Below are positions 37,200 through 47,400 of a stretch of 64,000 nucleotides of DNA, piece by piece. The translations under genes and the position numbers were made by a program. The notes under the pieces were generated by a model, which saw only the letters and a list, made by a program, of their open reading frames with translations, ran no database searches and had not been told where the DNA came from. Numbering within the stretch: position 1 is the first letter of the stretch; every line of letters begins with the position of its first letter. Source of the stretch: Bradyrhizobium sp. CB3481. GTDB lineage: Bacteria; Pseudomonadota; Alphaproteobacteria; Rhizobiales; Xanthobacteraceae. The stretch lies in the NCBI RefSeq assembly GCF_029714305.1, contig NZ_CP121647.1, positions 2,686,501-2,750,500 of the forward strand, in the 5' to 3' direction.

Positions 37200-37774
37200 G
37201 GGCAACCCACCGTCGATATCGAGGGCATCGGCGCGTCGCGCTGCGTCCGCGTCGCGACGCCCACCGGCGTATCGTAAAGCCGCAGCATCAGCGTGTAGCG
37301 CTCGATGCCGCCGGTCGGCAGCCAGTTTCCGGCGCGGGATCGCGCCGCCACGCGGATCTCGAATGCGCCGTCGGAGCCGCGCACGATCTCCTGGCTGGTG
37401 AAGCCGTAGCGCTGCAGCGAATTGGCGACCAGGTGTCCCTTGCGGTCGAACAGCGTCAGCGTCCAGAACCGGGCCGCCGGCGTCACCCCGGCGACGACCA
37501 CGTCGCAACGTCCGTCGAGCGGCTTCTTGTTGTCGTCGGTGGTGGCGGTAAAGGCGATGCCGTCGCCGGTGCCGATCGGCAGCTCGCCGCTGCGGGCAAT
37601 CGAGGCGCGAGAGTAGGGATCGATTTCGGAGCTGCCGCTCTTCGGTCGCGCCGTCCAGGCGCCGATCGTGAGCGTGCCGAGATCGGTGCCCCGTGTCGAC
37701 GTCACGTAGGTCGAGCCGAGACCGACGGCCGTGGCAAGCGCCAATGCCAGCAAGGTGATGAAGATCAGCCGCAC
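37196..37774 (-). CDS. DUF1214 domain protein
   Basis: This 192-residue protein has a signal anchor (IFITLLALALATAVGLGSTYV) and the DUF1214 pattern: PYSRASIARSGELPIGTGDGI, FWTLTLFDRKGHLVAN, FEIRVAARSRAGNWLPT and the closing MLRLYDTPVG. It is translated just before the DUF1254 gene with a four-base overlap, so the two products are likely made together and may form a complex (inference). It is preceded by about 150 bases after PBP1A in the same direction. Confidence 0.85.
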   Translation of the reverse strand: MRLIFITLLALALATAVGLGSTYVTSTRGTDLGTLTIGAWTARPKSGSSEIDPYSRASIARSGELPIGTGDGIAFTATTDDNKKPLDGRCDVVVAGVTPAARFWTLTLFDRKGHLVANSLQRYGFTSQEIVRGSDGAFEIRVAARSRAGNWLPTGGIERYTLMLRLYDTPVGVATRTQRDAPMPSISTVGCP

Positions 37775-37926
37775 GGGCCTGTGCTCCGAAATCTCACGGC
37801 GTCAGATTCCGCGCGGACCGGCTTCATCCGGCAGGTGAAGCGTTTTGCCTGGTTCGCGCATGTCGGCGCGGACGCTTCGCATCTGTTCTAGGGAACGCCA
37901 GATAACAACCTGCCGGATCATGCGTT

Positions 37927-40206
37927 TTAATTCTTCCGCCCTGCCGGCGCACCCTGTTCACCGGCGGCCGTGATGTAGTTCTCCGGAAATGCCAGCGCAC
38001 CTGAGGTGACCGGCTTGGCGGGCTGCTTCTGATCGTTGGACGAGGTCTTGCCCGCGGCCCTGCCGGCCTCGTCGAGCAGCCGCTCGACCCGCACCAGGAT
38101 GTCAGCACCGCGCCGGGTCAGCACCGGCGGCGGTCCCGGCTTGGTCTCGAGCACCCGCGGGCCGGCGGCGACGTTGGCAGGCGCGGCAGGCTGCGGCAGC
38201 TTGGTGCCCATGCCGATGCCGGGGATTTCCTTCACCTCGACGCCCTGGTGCGCCACCACCATGATGTCGTGCCAGGTCTGCGCCGGCAGCGAGCCGCCGG
38301 TCATGCGGTTGGTCGGCGAGTAATCGTCATTGCCGTACCAGACCGCGCAGGTGAAATTGCCGGTGTAGCCGACGAACCAAGCGTCGCGGTAGGCGTTGGT
38401 GGTGCCGGTCTTGCCCGCGGTCGGAATGCCGTCGAGGGCGGCCCGGCGGGCGGTGCCTTCGCTGACGACATGGCTCATCATCTCCGCCATGTCGGAGGCG
38501 ACCGAGGCGGGGATGGCCTGCGTCGGCTTCTTGCCGTCGCGGTCGAAACGCCAGACCAGGTCGCCGGCGCCGGTGCGCACTTCCAGCACCGAATGAGGTT
38601 TCACCGCCTTGCCCTTGTTCGGGAAGGTCGCGTAGGCCACCGCGTGCTCGAGCACGGTGACTTCGTCCGAGCCGATCGGCATCGAGGGCGTATCGGGCAG
38701 GGGGGCTGTGAGGCCGAATTTCCGCGCCACTTCGGTGATCTTGACGCGCCCGGCCTTGGCCGGGTTCGGCGTCTTGCCGCCCAGCGCAATCGACAGCTTC
38801 ACCGGCACGACGTTGATCGAGCGGGTGATCGCCTGGGTCAGCGTCACCGAGCCGGAATAGGAGTGGCCATAGTTCTGCGGGCACCAGTTGCCGATGCAGA
38901 CCGGGCCGTCGACCACGATCGAGGTCGGCTTGAAACCATTCATGAGCGCGGTGGCGTAGACGTAGGGCTTGAACGAGGAGCCCGGCTGCCGGTAGGCGTC
39001 GGTGGCGCGGTTGAACTGGCTGGCGCCGTAGTCGCGGCCGCCGACCATGGCGCGCACGCCGCCGTCGAGATCAGCTACGACAACGGAAGCCTGGGTGGCG
39101 TGATAGTCGCGGCCGAACTGGCGGAGCTGGTTCTCGACCGCATCCTCCGCGGCGCGCTGCACGTTCATGTCGATCGCGGTGCGGACCACGAAGACGCGCT
39201 CGGTGTAGGATTTCGGGAAGGTGTCGACCAGCTTGCGCATCTCGTCGAAGGCGTAGTCGAGATAATAGTTCGGCGAATTCTCGTCGCGGCGGTCGACCGC
39301 GACCGCCGGGTTGCGGCGGGCGCCGAACACCTGGCCCTCGGTCATGAAGCCGGCGTCGACGAGGTTGTCGAGCACGACGTTGGCGCGGGCGCGGGCGGCG
39401 GGCAGGTTGATGTGCGGGGCGTATTTGGTCGGCGCCTTGAACAGGCCGGCCAGCATCGCGGATTCCGCGAGCGTGACGTCGCGCGCCGACTTGTTGAAAT
39501 AGAAATGCGCCGCGCCGTCGACGCCAAAAGTGCCGCCGCCCATATAGGCGCGGTCGAGATAAAGCTTCAGGATCTCGTTCTTGGTCAGGCGTGTCTCGAG
39601 CCAGATCGCCAGGAAGGCTTCCTTCACCTTGCGCTCGATGGTGCGCTCGTTGTTCAGGAACAGGTTTTTGGCGAGCTGCTGGCTGATCGACGAACCGCCC
39701 TGGCGAACGCCACCGGCCTGGGCGTTGGTCACGAGCGCGCGCGCCAGGCCGGGAAAGTCGATGCCGAAATGGTCGTAGAAGCGGCGGTCTTCGGTGGCGA
39801 GCGTCGCCTTGATCAGGTTGTCGGGAAAGTCTTCCAGCGGAATCGAGTCGTTGTGCTTGATGCCGCGGCTGCCGATCGGGTTGCCGTAGCGGTCGAGGAA
39901 GGATACCGCCAGATCTGACTTCTTCAGCCAGTCGTCATCGGCGGTTTCGCGAAACGCAGGGATCGCGAGCGCCAGCATCATGACCAGGCCGCCGAGACCG
40001 ATGGTGGCGGCCTCCGACAGCGGCTCGATGAACACCCAGCGCTTCCAGCGGCCGACATAGAAGCGGTCCATGAAGGTCGAGTAGCGCTCGTAGAGTTCAC
40101 GCAGGCCCTTGCCCGACGAGAACAGCGTCGAGTCGATGCGGGCATCCAGATCCAGGAAGAAGTTCCGGATCTTCTGCTTCACATGCGGGGGTAGGATCTG
40201 GCGCAC
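37927..40206 (-). CDS. mrcA: Penicillin-binding protein 1A, bifunctional
   Basis: This 759-residue peptidoglycan synthase has a cytoplasmic tail, one membrane helix (about 67-84), a GT51 transglycosylase domain with ATEDRRFYDHFGID (catalytic Glu139) and RQGGSSISQQLAKNLFL (168-184), and a transpeptidase domain with GSSFK (active Ser410, Lys413), SIN (463-465) and KTGTT (599-603). It polymerises and crosslinks the cell wall in the periplasm. The start is GTG at 40206. The basic tail before the helix (60 residues) is longer than in many class A PBPs. Nothing looks degraded. Confidence 0.96.
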   Translation of the reverse strand: MRQILPPHVKQKIRNFFLDLDARIDSTLFSSGKGLRELYERYSTFMDRFYVGRWKRWVFIEPLSEAATIGLGGLVMMLALAIPAFRETADDDWLKKSDLAVSFLDRYGNPIGSRGIKHNDSIPLEDFPDNLIKATLATEDRRFYDHFGIDFPGLARALVTNAQAGGVRQGGSSISQQLAKNLFLNNERTIERKVKEAFLAIWLETRLTKNEILKLYLDRAYMGGGTFGVDGAAHFYFNKSARDVTLAESAMLAGLFKAPTKYAPHINLPAARARANVVLDNLVDAGFMTEGQVFGARRNPAVAVDRRDENSPNYYLDYAFDEMRKLVDTFPKSYTERVFVVRTAIDMNVQRAAEDAVENQLRQFGRDYHATQASVVVADLDGGVRAMVGGRDYGASQFNRATDAYRQPGSSFKPYVYATALMNGFKPTSIVVDGPVCIGNWCPQNYGHSYSGSVTLTQAITRSINVVPVKLSIALGGKTPNPAKAGRVKITEVARKFGLTAPLPDTPSMPIGSDEVTVLEHAVAYATFPNKGKAVKPHSVLEVRTGAGDLVWRFDRDGKKPTQAIPASVASDMAEMMSHVVSEGTARRAALDGIPTAGKTGTTNAYRDAWFVGYTGNFTCAVWYGNDDYSPTNRMTGGSLPAQTWHDIMVVAHQGVEVKEIPGIGMGTKLPQPAAPANVAAGPRVLETKPGPPPVLTRRGADILVRVERLLDEAGRAAGKTSSNDQKQPAKPVTSGALAFPENYITAAGEQGAPAGRKN

Positions 40207-40492
40207 TAGGACCCTTGGTCGTTCGAAACGCTCGCGGCGCCCATCTCGGACGCGATCGATACGTCATGCTTCGATGTTGCGGCAAACCCAAGGCGCTTTT
40301 AGGACCCTTGGGGGACTCGCAACTGTTCTATCCGAGCGGGGGCTATAAACCAATGCTCCCGCTCACCATTTTGGTGGTCAGGCCTAACGCGTTCCACGCG
40401 TTTTTGGGCCCGTAGTCGGCCCGCTTGCGCATCTATTGGCCGACCCCCTAGAAGGGCCTATCGCCGAATACGATCCGGAACTATTGGACCAG

Positions 40493-41008
40493 ATGACCGC
40501 ACCGCCCAAACGAGCTTCCGGCCAGGAGGGATTCTTCTGGAAAACCAAGACGTTGGAAGAGATGTCCAACGCCGAATGGGAAAGCCTGTGTGACGGCTGC
40601 GCGCGCTGCTGCCTGGAAAAGCTCGAGGACGAGGACACCGGGAAAATCTATTTCACCCATGTTTCCTGCAAGCTGCTCGATTCCGGCCTGTGCGCCTGCA
40701 AGGATTACCAGAACCGTTCCGACAAGGTCCCCGACTGTGTCCGCCTGACGCCCGAGAACGTCCGCACCCTGACCTGGCTGCCGCCGAGCTGCGGCTACAA
40801 GCTGGTCGCCGAGGGACGCGATCTCTATTGGTGGCACCCGCTGATTTCGGGCGATCCCAATACCGTGCATGAAGCCGGGGTTTCCGTGCGGGGGCGGGTG
40901 CAGGGCACCGAGGACGAGATTCCGGACGAGGAGCTCGAAGACCACATCGTGCAATGGCCCGCGCTGCTGCCGAAGCGGGCAAGGCTGAAAAAGCGGCCGA
41001 AGGCCTGA
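40493..41008 (+). CDS. YcgN-type cysteine-cluster protein (UPF0260)
   Basis: This protein (171 residues from the ATG at 40493) has the full cysteine set of the UPF0260/YkgJ cluster: [38 protein letters not shown], then WLPPSCGY. The eight Cys are expected to bind metal or an Fe-S cluster. A TTG start at 40436 would add 19 acidic residues ([13 protein letters not shown]) that look partly coding, so the start is uncertain. It is the first rightward gene after PBP1A; function in the family is unknown. Confidence 0.9.
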   Translation: MTAPPKRASGQEGFFWKTKTLEEMSNAEWESLCDGCARCCLEKLEDEDTGKIYFTHVSCKLLDSGLCACKDYQNRSDKVPDCVRLTPENVRTLTWLPPSCGYKLVAEGRDLYWWHPLISGDPNTVHEAGVSVRGRVQGTEDEIPDEELEDHIVQWPALLPKRARLKKRPKA

Positions 41009-41184
41009 GCATAACCAAACGCCCGCGCCTCCTGCCGGACCATCACGCAAACGCGATGGTCGGCGCGCGGGATGCTCCCATGCGCGCGCGGCGCTGCCGC
41101 CGGGGCAATATGCCCTCTAATGTGCGGCCATATGGCGATTCCATCTCTGCGGTTTTGGCCGCGTAGAACAATATTACGCTCGAC

Positions 41185-42759
41185 ATGAACAAGCACCAAC
41201 GGCAGGGCGCTGAGCCCGCCGACCAGACGACATTGCCCGAGGATATCGGCGAGGAGCTTTCACGCATCACGACCGAGGTGATCGACGTCAGCGACGCCCC
41301 GCCGCTCGCGCCGCCGGCCCCGCTGACCCAGGATGAGGTTCGCACCATCCTGATGAGCCTGTTGCTGACGATGTTCCTGGCGGCGCTCGACCAGACCATC
41401 GTGGCCACCGCGCTGCCGACGATCGGCCGCCAGTTCAATGACGTCAGCAACCTGTCCTGGGTTATCACCGCCTATCTCCTAGCCTCGACCGCGGTCGCGC
41501 CGGTGTTCGGCACGCTGAGCGACATCTATGGCCGCCGCGTCATGATCACCGTGTCGCTCGTCCTGTTCACGGCGGGCTCGATTCTCTGCGCGGTGGCGCC
41601 GAACATGCCGGTATTGATCGTCGCGCGCGGCCTGCAGGGGCTGGGCGGCGGCGGCATCATGCCGGTCGTGCAGACCGTGATTTCCGATGTCGTCTCACCG
41701 CGTGAGCGCGGCAAATATCAAGCGTATTTCAGCGGCGTCTGGATGGCGGCGGGCCTGCTCGGGCCCGTGCTTGGCGGCGTGTTCGCCGAGCATCTGCACT
41801 GGTCGATGATCTTCTGGATCAACGTGCCGCTCGCCGTCGGCGCGCTGTTCCTACTGCTGCCCAAGATGGCCAAGATCCCGGTGTTTCACCGCCGCCGCAA
41901 GGTCGACTGGCTCGGCGGGGTGCTGCTGATGGCCTCCGCTGTGGTCGTCATGCTGGTGCTGACCTGGGGCGGCAACCGCCATGCCTGGCTGTCGCCGGCG
42001 ATTATGGCGATGATCGGTGCGTCGGTGGCGCTGGCGCTCGGCTTCGTCTGGCATGCGCGAACTGCCGAGGAGCCGTTTTTGCCGTTGCCGCTGCTCGGCG
42101 GAACGGTGGTGCCCTTTGCCATGGTGGCCGGCGGCTGCGCGCTCGGCGCCATCACGGGCCTGACCGTGCATCTGCCGCTCTATTACGAGGTCGTCTATCA
42201 CCTGAGCGCGAGCGAGGCCGGCCTCGCATTGATCCCGCTCGCCGCGATCTCGACCTGCGGCGCGGCGATCGCCGGACGGACCATGGCGCGCGCCAAGCAT
42301 TACAAGCGTGTCGCGATCGTCGGCACGTCGGCGGCCACGATCTTCGGTGCGGTATTGACCGCGACGACGCTGCCGCTGTGGGCGTTGCTGGTCGTGCTGT
42401 CGCTGTTTGCGCTCGGGCTCGGCACGACGTTCCCGGTCAGCGTGGTTTCGCTGCAGAACTCGGTGGCGCGCCCGCAGATCGGCACGGTGACGGGCGCGAT
42501 GAATTTCTTCCGCTCGCTGATGTCGTCGTTCACGGTCGCCGCCTTCAGCGCGATCCTGTTGATGGCGCTGGGGGCGGGCATCTCGCTCGGCGAACATCGC
42601 GGGCCGGCGAATGCGATACCGGTGGCCGACATGGTCACCGCGTTCCATTACGTGTTCGGCGCCGCCACCGCGCTGCTGGCCTGCGCCGCGCTGTGCATCA
42701 TCCTGATGGAGGAGCGGCCGCTCGCCGGTCCATCGACGCCGGCGGAGATGGCGGAGTAG
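41185..42759 (+). CDS. DHA2-family (EmrB/QacA) MFS drug efflux transporter
   Basis: This 524-residue transporter has 14 predicted helices. The cytoplasmic N-terminal 50 residues are acidic; helix 1 holds FLAALDQTIVATALPTIG (motif D1), the loop 2-3 holds GTLSDIYGRR (motif A) and motif C appears as GPVLGG in helix 5. It is likely a proton-driven drug or solute exporter; the substrate is unknown and no membrane-fusion partner is adjacent. Its last 82 bases are duplicated in diverged form at 52402-52484 on the far side of the kinase operon. It is convergent with that operon (5-base gap). Confidence 0.92.
   Translation: MNKHQRQGAEPADQTTLPEDIGEELSRITTEVIDVSDAPPLAPPAPLTQDEVRTILMSLLLTMFLAALDQTIVATALPTIGRQFNDVSNLSWVITAYLLASTAVAPVFGTLSDIYGRRVMITVSLVLFTAGSILCAVAPNMPVLIVARGLQGLGGGGIMPVVQTVISDVVSPRERGKYQAYFSGVWMAAGLLGPVLGGVFAEHLHWSMIFWINVPLAVGALFLLLPKMAKIPVFHRRRKVDWLGGVLLMASAVVVMLVLTWGGNRHAWLSPAIMAMIGASVALALGFVWHARTAEEPFLPLPLLGGTVVPFAMVAGGCALGAITGLTVHLPLYYEVVYHLSASEAGLALIPLAAISTCGAAIAGRTMARAKHYKRVAIVGTSAATIFGAVLTATTLPLWALLVVLSLFALGLGTTFPVSVVSLQNSVARPQIGTVTGAMNFFRSLMSSFTVAAFSAILLMALGAGISLGEHRGPANAIPVADMVTAFHYVFGAATALLACAALCIILMEERPLAGPSTPAEMAE
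42678..42759 (+). repeat. 3' end of MFS gene, copy 1 of a direct repeat
   Basis: The final 82 bases of the MFS gene. They match 52402-52484 with about nine differences and one indel, bracketing the multi-GAF kinase operon in direct orientation. Confidence 0.85.
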
Positions 42760-42764
42760 GGCGT

Positions 42765-44012
42765 CTATTCGATTTGCATGCGGGCGCCCTTGGCGCCGTT
42801 CAGCAATCGCTTGAGGTGAAAATTGGCCAGAGGGTCCTCGGCATGCGAGCCGACAAGTGCAGCAAAGGCCGGCATTGCAGCGCCGTCGCCGGCCTCAAGC
42901 TTGGCGAAAGCATCGCCATACTGCGATGTCGCTGGCGCTCCAAAACTCGCCGCCGATAACGGCTCGTAAGCGCGCAATGGTTCGCTGCGCCCACGCAGCA
43001 CGAGATCACCGATTGGTCGACCCCTGAAATTCTCCGCCGCGCTTGCAATTGTCGCGCTGACGCAAATCCGGGTGCCGAGAAACTTGTTCGCTCCTTCAAG
43101 CCGCGCCGCCGTGTTGATGGTGTCTCCGTAAGCGGTGTAGTCAAAGAAGCGGTTGCCGCCGAAATTGCCCACCAGCGCAGGTCCGGCATGAACACCAATG
43201 CGGGTCGCACCGAAATTCACACCTTTCGCTTTCCACCGTTCGCGAAACGCTTCCGCCCATAGGTCAAGTTCCTGCGCACAGGCAACCGCGCGCGTCGCAT
43301 AGTCGGGCTGGTCGCTGGGCGCATTGAACAGAACCTCGATCGCATCGCCGATCACCTTCGCCACGGTTCCCTCGTGCGCGAAGACGACGTCGGTCATTCC
43401 GGCCACATATTCGTTGAGAAGCTCTCCGAGCAGTTCAGGCACGGCAGTCTCAACCAGCGACGTGAAACCGGTTATGTCGGTGAAAATGACCGCAACCTCT
43501 CGCCAGGTCACCTCCGTGCCGTCGCCAACACTGGCCGCAAGCCGCTTGGCGAGCTCGGGCGAGAAATAACGGGAGAGCGAGGCATGGGCGCGCTCGGCTT
43601 CCGCCTGACGGCGACGAGCATCGCGCAGCACTTCGATGTGCCGCAGAGTCTTGTCGATCGTCGCTTCGAGATCGGAAAAATCGATCGGCTTGGTCAGGAA
43701 GTCGAACGCGCCGCGATTCATCGCAGTGCGGATGTTGCTCATGTCGCCGTAAGCCGACACGATAATGGTGGACTTTTTATCCTCGGCTTCCTGCAGTTTG
43801 GCGAGCAGCGACAAGCCGTCCATTCGCGGCATGTTGATGTCGGAGACCACCAGGTCGACGTGCGGATGCTGCTCGAGCGACTGCAGCGCCTCGAGCCCGT
43901 CACGCGCAAACATGAAGCTGACTGAACCCTCGCGAACCTGCCGCCGGAATTTCTGAAGGATCAATGCCTCCAGATCCGGCTCATCATCGACCACGAGGAT
44001 GGTTGCAGTCAT
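42765..44012 (-). CDS. Response regulator fused to class III nucleotidyl cyclase
   Basis: This 415-residue protein has an N-terminal REC domain (DD at 9-10, phospho-acceptor Asp58 in [11 protein letters not shown], Lys108 in TKPID), a coiled linker (about 120-150), and a class III cyclase domain: [11 protein letters not shown] with metal Asp179, [13 protein letters not shown] with Lys219 and second metal Asp223, and [17 protein letters not shown] containing the transition-state Asn300 and Arg304. Lys219 together with DYT favours adenylate over guanylate cyclase. It is the last gene of the operon; its ATG overlaps the preceding regulator stop by four bases. It is the presumed output of the giant kinase. 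Confidence 0.93.
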   Translation of the reverse strand: MTATILVVDDEPDLEALILQKFRRQVREGSVSFMFARDGLEALQSLEQHPHVDLVVSDINMPRMDGLSLLAKLQEAEDKKSTIIVSAYGDMSNIRTAMNRGAFDFLTKPIDFSDLEATIDKTLRHIEVLRDARRRQAEAERAHASLSRYFSPELAKRLAASVGDGTEVTWREVAVIFTDITGFTSLVETAVPELLGELLNEYVAGMTDVVFAHEGTVAKVIGDAIEVLFNAPSDQPDYATRAVACAQELDLWAEAFRERWKAKGVNFGATRIGVHAGPALVGNFGGNRFFDYTAYGDTINTAARLEGANKFLGTRICVSATIASAAENFRGRPIGDLVLRGRSEPLRAYEPLSAASFGAPATSQYGDAFAKLEAGDGAAMPAFAALVGSHAEDPLANFHLKRLLNGAKGARMQIE

Positions 44013-44398
44013 GCGGCTTGCTCGACCCTGGCATCGATCTCCCGACGCAGCGTCACGAAGTCGATCGGTTTGGTCAGAAGGTCAGTCGCGCCGTTCTCGA
44101 GTGCCTTGCGCTTTGTGTCGGCGTCGCCATAGGCCGTGATCATGATGACCGGCACCTCGGGCCGCATCTGCTTGACCTTCGGCAACATCTCCAGTCCAGT
44201 CATGCCGGGCATATTGATGTCGGACAGAATCAGAATCAGCGAATGCTCGATGTTCGAGCCGACGCGCTCCAGCGCATCCGGTGCGGAATTGGCGAAGTCC
44301 ATGACGAACCGCTGCGCGCGCAAGTCACGGCGGAATTGCTGGCGGAACAACGCTTCGATGTCGGGCTCATCATCTACAACCAGAACCAGAACGCTCAC
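44009..44398 (-). CDS. Single-domain response regulator
   Basis: This 129-residue protein is a bare REC domain: [11 protein letters not shown] at the start, phospho-acceptor Asp60 in [23 protein letters not shown] and LLTKPIDF with the conserved Lys. With no output domain it probably shuttles phosphate or competes for it. It starts two bases after the kinase stop and overlaps the REC-cyclase gene by four bases, so the three proteins are translationally coupled in the order kinase, regulator, regulator-cyclase. Sequence blocks (EPD..EAL, TKPIDF) are shared with the REC of the cyclase gene, suggesting duplication. Confidence 0.95.
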   Translation of the reverse strand: MSVLVLVVDDEPDIEALFRQQFRRDLRAQRFVMDFANSAPDALERVGSNIEHSLILILSDINMPGMTGLEMLPKVKQMRPEVPVIMITAYGDADTKRKALENGATDLLTKPIDFVTLRREIDARVEQAA

Positions 44399-44400
44399 GG

Positions 44401-47400
44401 CTATCCTCTGGAGTTTTCTGCAAAATTGCTTGTTCGCGGCAACACGATGCGGAATTCGGTGAAATGACCTTGTTCAGTATTCACGTCAATTGTGCCGCCA
44501 TGTTGTTTCACGATGATGTCGTGGCTCATCGATAATCCCAACCCGGTTCCTTCACCGGCCGGCTTGGTCGTGAAGAAGGGGTTAAACATCTTCTCTCTTA
44601 CCTCGAGCGGTATGCCGGTCCCGTTGTCGCGGATGCGGATTTCGACGGCATCGCCGAGGTTTTTTGTGCTCGCCCGGAGTGTCGGCTCGAAACCGGGCTC
44701 GCCGCCTTCCTTGTTGCGCTTGGTCACGGCATGGAAGCCATTCGAGACCAGGTTGAGGATCACGCGGGTGATTTCCTGAGGGAACACGTCGATCTGCCCC
44801 GCGGCGAGATCGAAGTCGCGCTCGAGCGTGACATTGAAGCCGGGCTTCTCGGCGCGGGCGCCGTGATAGGCGAGGTTGAGACTCTCGTCGACCAGCGCAT
44901 TGATGTCGGACGGCCGATGCTCGCCGCCGCCCTCGCGCGAATGCAGCAGCATGTTCTTGACGATGGAATCGGCGCGGCGGCCGTGCTGCACGACTTTTTC
45001 CAGATTGCCCTTCAAAAGCCCCGTCAGCTCGTCGACCTCGGTGCGGACTTTCCCCGCGAGCTCAGTCGGCTTGAGGATGTCGTTCAACTCCTCGGTCAAT
45101 TCGGCCGAAAGGGCGGCGAAATTGTTGACGAAGTTGAGCGGGTTCTTGATCTCATGCGCAATGCCCGCGGTTAGCTGGCCGAGCGAAGCGAGTTTTTCGG
45201 TCTGCACGAGGCGATCCTGCGCGGTGCGGAGATCGTCGAGCGATTTGGAGAGATCACTGGTGCGCTGGCGCAGTTCGTTGAGCAGGCGGGCATTCTCGAT
45301 GGCGATCACGGCTTGAGCCGCGAACTGCTTCAACAGCGCAATCTGTTTTTCGGAGAACGGACTATCTTCCTGCCGGAAGATCATGACATTGCCGACCACG
45401 CGTTCGTCCTTGAGCAGCGGCACAGCCAGCAGGCTGCGTGCGCCGCCGATGTCCACCAGTGCACGGCGATTCGGGTCGCCGCGGCGATAGGCCTCGGAAT
45501 CGATCAGGTGGAGAATTTCCACATGAGGCTCGCCCTGCAGCAGGAGGGCCGGCGCCGTGCCCGGTCCATAGTCGAGCGGCTGTCTGCGGCGGAATTCGTC
45601 GTAGGCAGGCGGCAGGCCGTAGGTAGCTGCCGTATGGAAGTGCGAGCCATCATAGGTATTGAGCACGCCGAAATTGGCGCCGCAGAGCTGCATCGCCTTG
45701 CCAAGCATGGCATCGAAAACCGGCGCAAGGTCGCCCTGCGATGAACTGATGGCGTGCAAGACCTCAGAGGTAGCGGTCTGTTGCTCCAGCGACTCCGTGA
45801 GCTCGCGCGTGCTGGCCTGAACCTCCTCGAAAAGACGAACGTTGCCTATGGCGATCACCGCCTGATTGGCGAAAGTCTGCAGGAGCGCGACCTGCTTGTC
45901 GGTAAATGGATGCACCTCCGTACGCCTAAGCAGGATCGCACCAATGCTTTCGTTCTCGCGCAGCATGGGAACGCACAATATGCTCCGAATGCCGTCCCTC
46001 CGCGACAGTTCTCGCGATTCCGGAAAGTCCGCCGCTTCTTCTGAAAAGACATCGCTCACATGGACCGGGATCTTATCAACCATCGAGCGCCCCGCGACAT
46101 AGCCGCGGTTGATTGCGCGATTCTCACCAAAGACGACAGGGATGGGGCCATGATGTGCCTTGTAGCCGAGGCGATCGCCTTCTCTTAGGAATACGATGGC
46201 GTCATTGGCGTCACAAAGCTCGCAGGCACTCTCCACTATCGCGTTGAGCACAGGTCCGACGTCCGTCGGTGAAGAGGCGATAACCTTGAGGATATTGGCG
46301 CTGCCGGTCTGGTGGGTGAGGGCCTCGGTCAGATCGCGGGTCTTGGCCTGCACCTCCTCGAATAGTCGGACGTTGCCGATCGCTATCACGGCCTGATCGG
46401 CGAAGGTCTCTAACAGCGCGATCTGCTTGTCGCTGAAGGCTACCGGTTCCAGGCGACGCAGCGCCAGCGCGCCGATGGCCTCTCCCTCCCGCAACAGCGG
46501 TACGCTTAACGTGCAGCGGTGGCCCTGTTCGCGCGATTGCCGCTGCCCCTCGGGAAACTCGCCGGCTTCGGGAGCTTCAAAGTCCGGCACCTGCACCGGC
46601 ACCTTGTCGACGACCGAGCGACCCACCACCCATTCTCTGCTGATCGGACGCGGCTCCTGACCTGTCGGAATGGGGCCGTGATGGGCGCTGAAATGCAGAT
46701 CGTTGCCGATCTTCAGGAGCACGCCCGCATCATAGGCGTCGCAAAATGCGCAGGCGCTCTCGACGATGGCCTGCAGGGCCGGTTGGACGTCGGTAGGCGA
46801 GGAGGCGATCACCTTCAGCACGTCACCTGTGGCGGTCTGCTGCTGCAGAGATTCAGTGAGGTCGCGCGTCTTGGCCTGCACCTCTTCGAATAGCCGGACG
46901 TTGCCGATGGCAATCACGGCCTGGTCGGCGAAGGTCTGCAGGAGATTTACCTGCTTGTCGCTGAAAGGATTCACTTCGGTTCGTCGAAGAATGATGGCGC
47001 CTATGCTTTCACCTTCGCGAAGCAAGGGGACGGCCACCATCGTGCGATGGCCCATGCGGGAGGACATGTCGCGCCCATCCGGAAATTCGTCGCCCTCGGC
47101 CATCAGGTCATACACGTGCACCGGTCTCTGATCGACAAAAGCACGTCCCGTCACCCATTTGCGGTTGATGGGCCATTTGTCGAAGTCCATCGGGATCGGC
47201 CCATGGTGCGCGCTGAAGCGAAGGTAGTCACCGTCCCTGAGGAACGCGATGCAATCGTAGGCCTCGCACAAGTCACAGGCGCTTTCCACGATCGCCTTCA
47301 GGACCGGCCCCACGTCTGTCGGCGAGGAGGCGATCACTTTCAGGATGTTGGCGCTGCCGGTCTGATAGGTGAGCGCTTCGGAAAGGTCCTCGGTGCGTTG

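Noticed and set aside
38248..39918. 556-codon open frame antisense to PBP1A
   Set aside because: It is a GC-driven shadow of a gene with intact catalytic motifs; its product is Arg/His/Gly-rich with no domain pattern.
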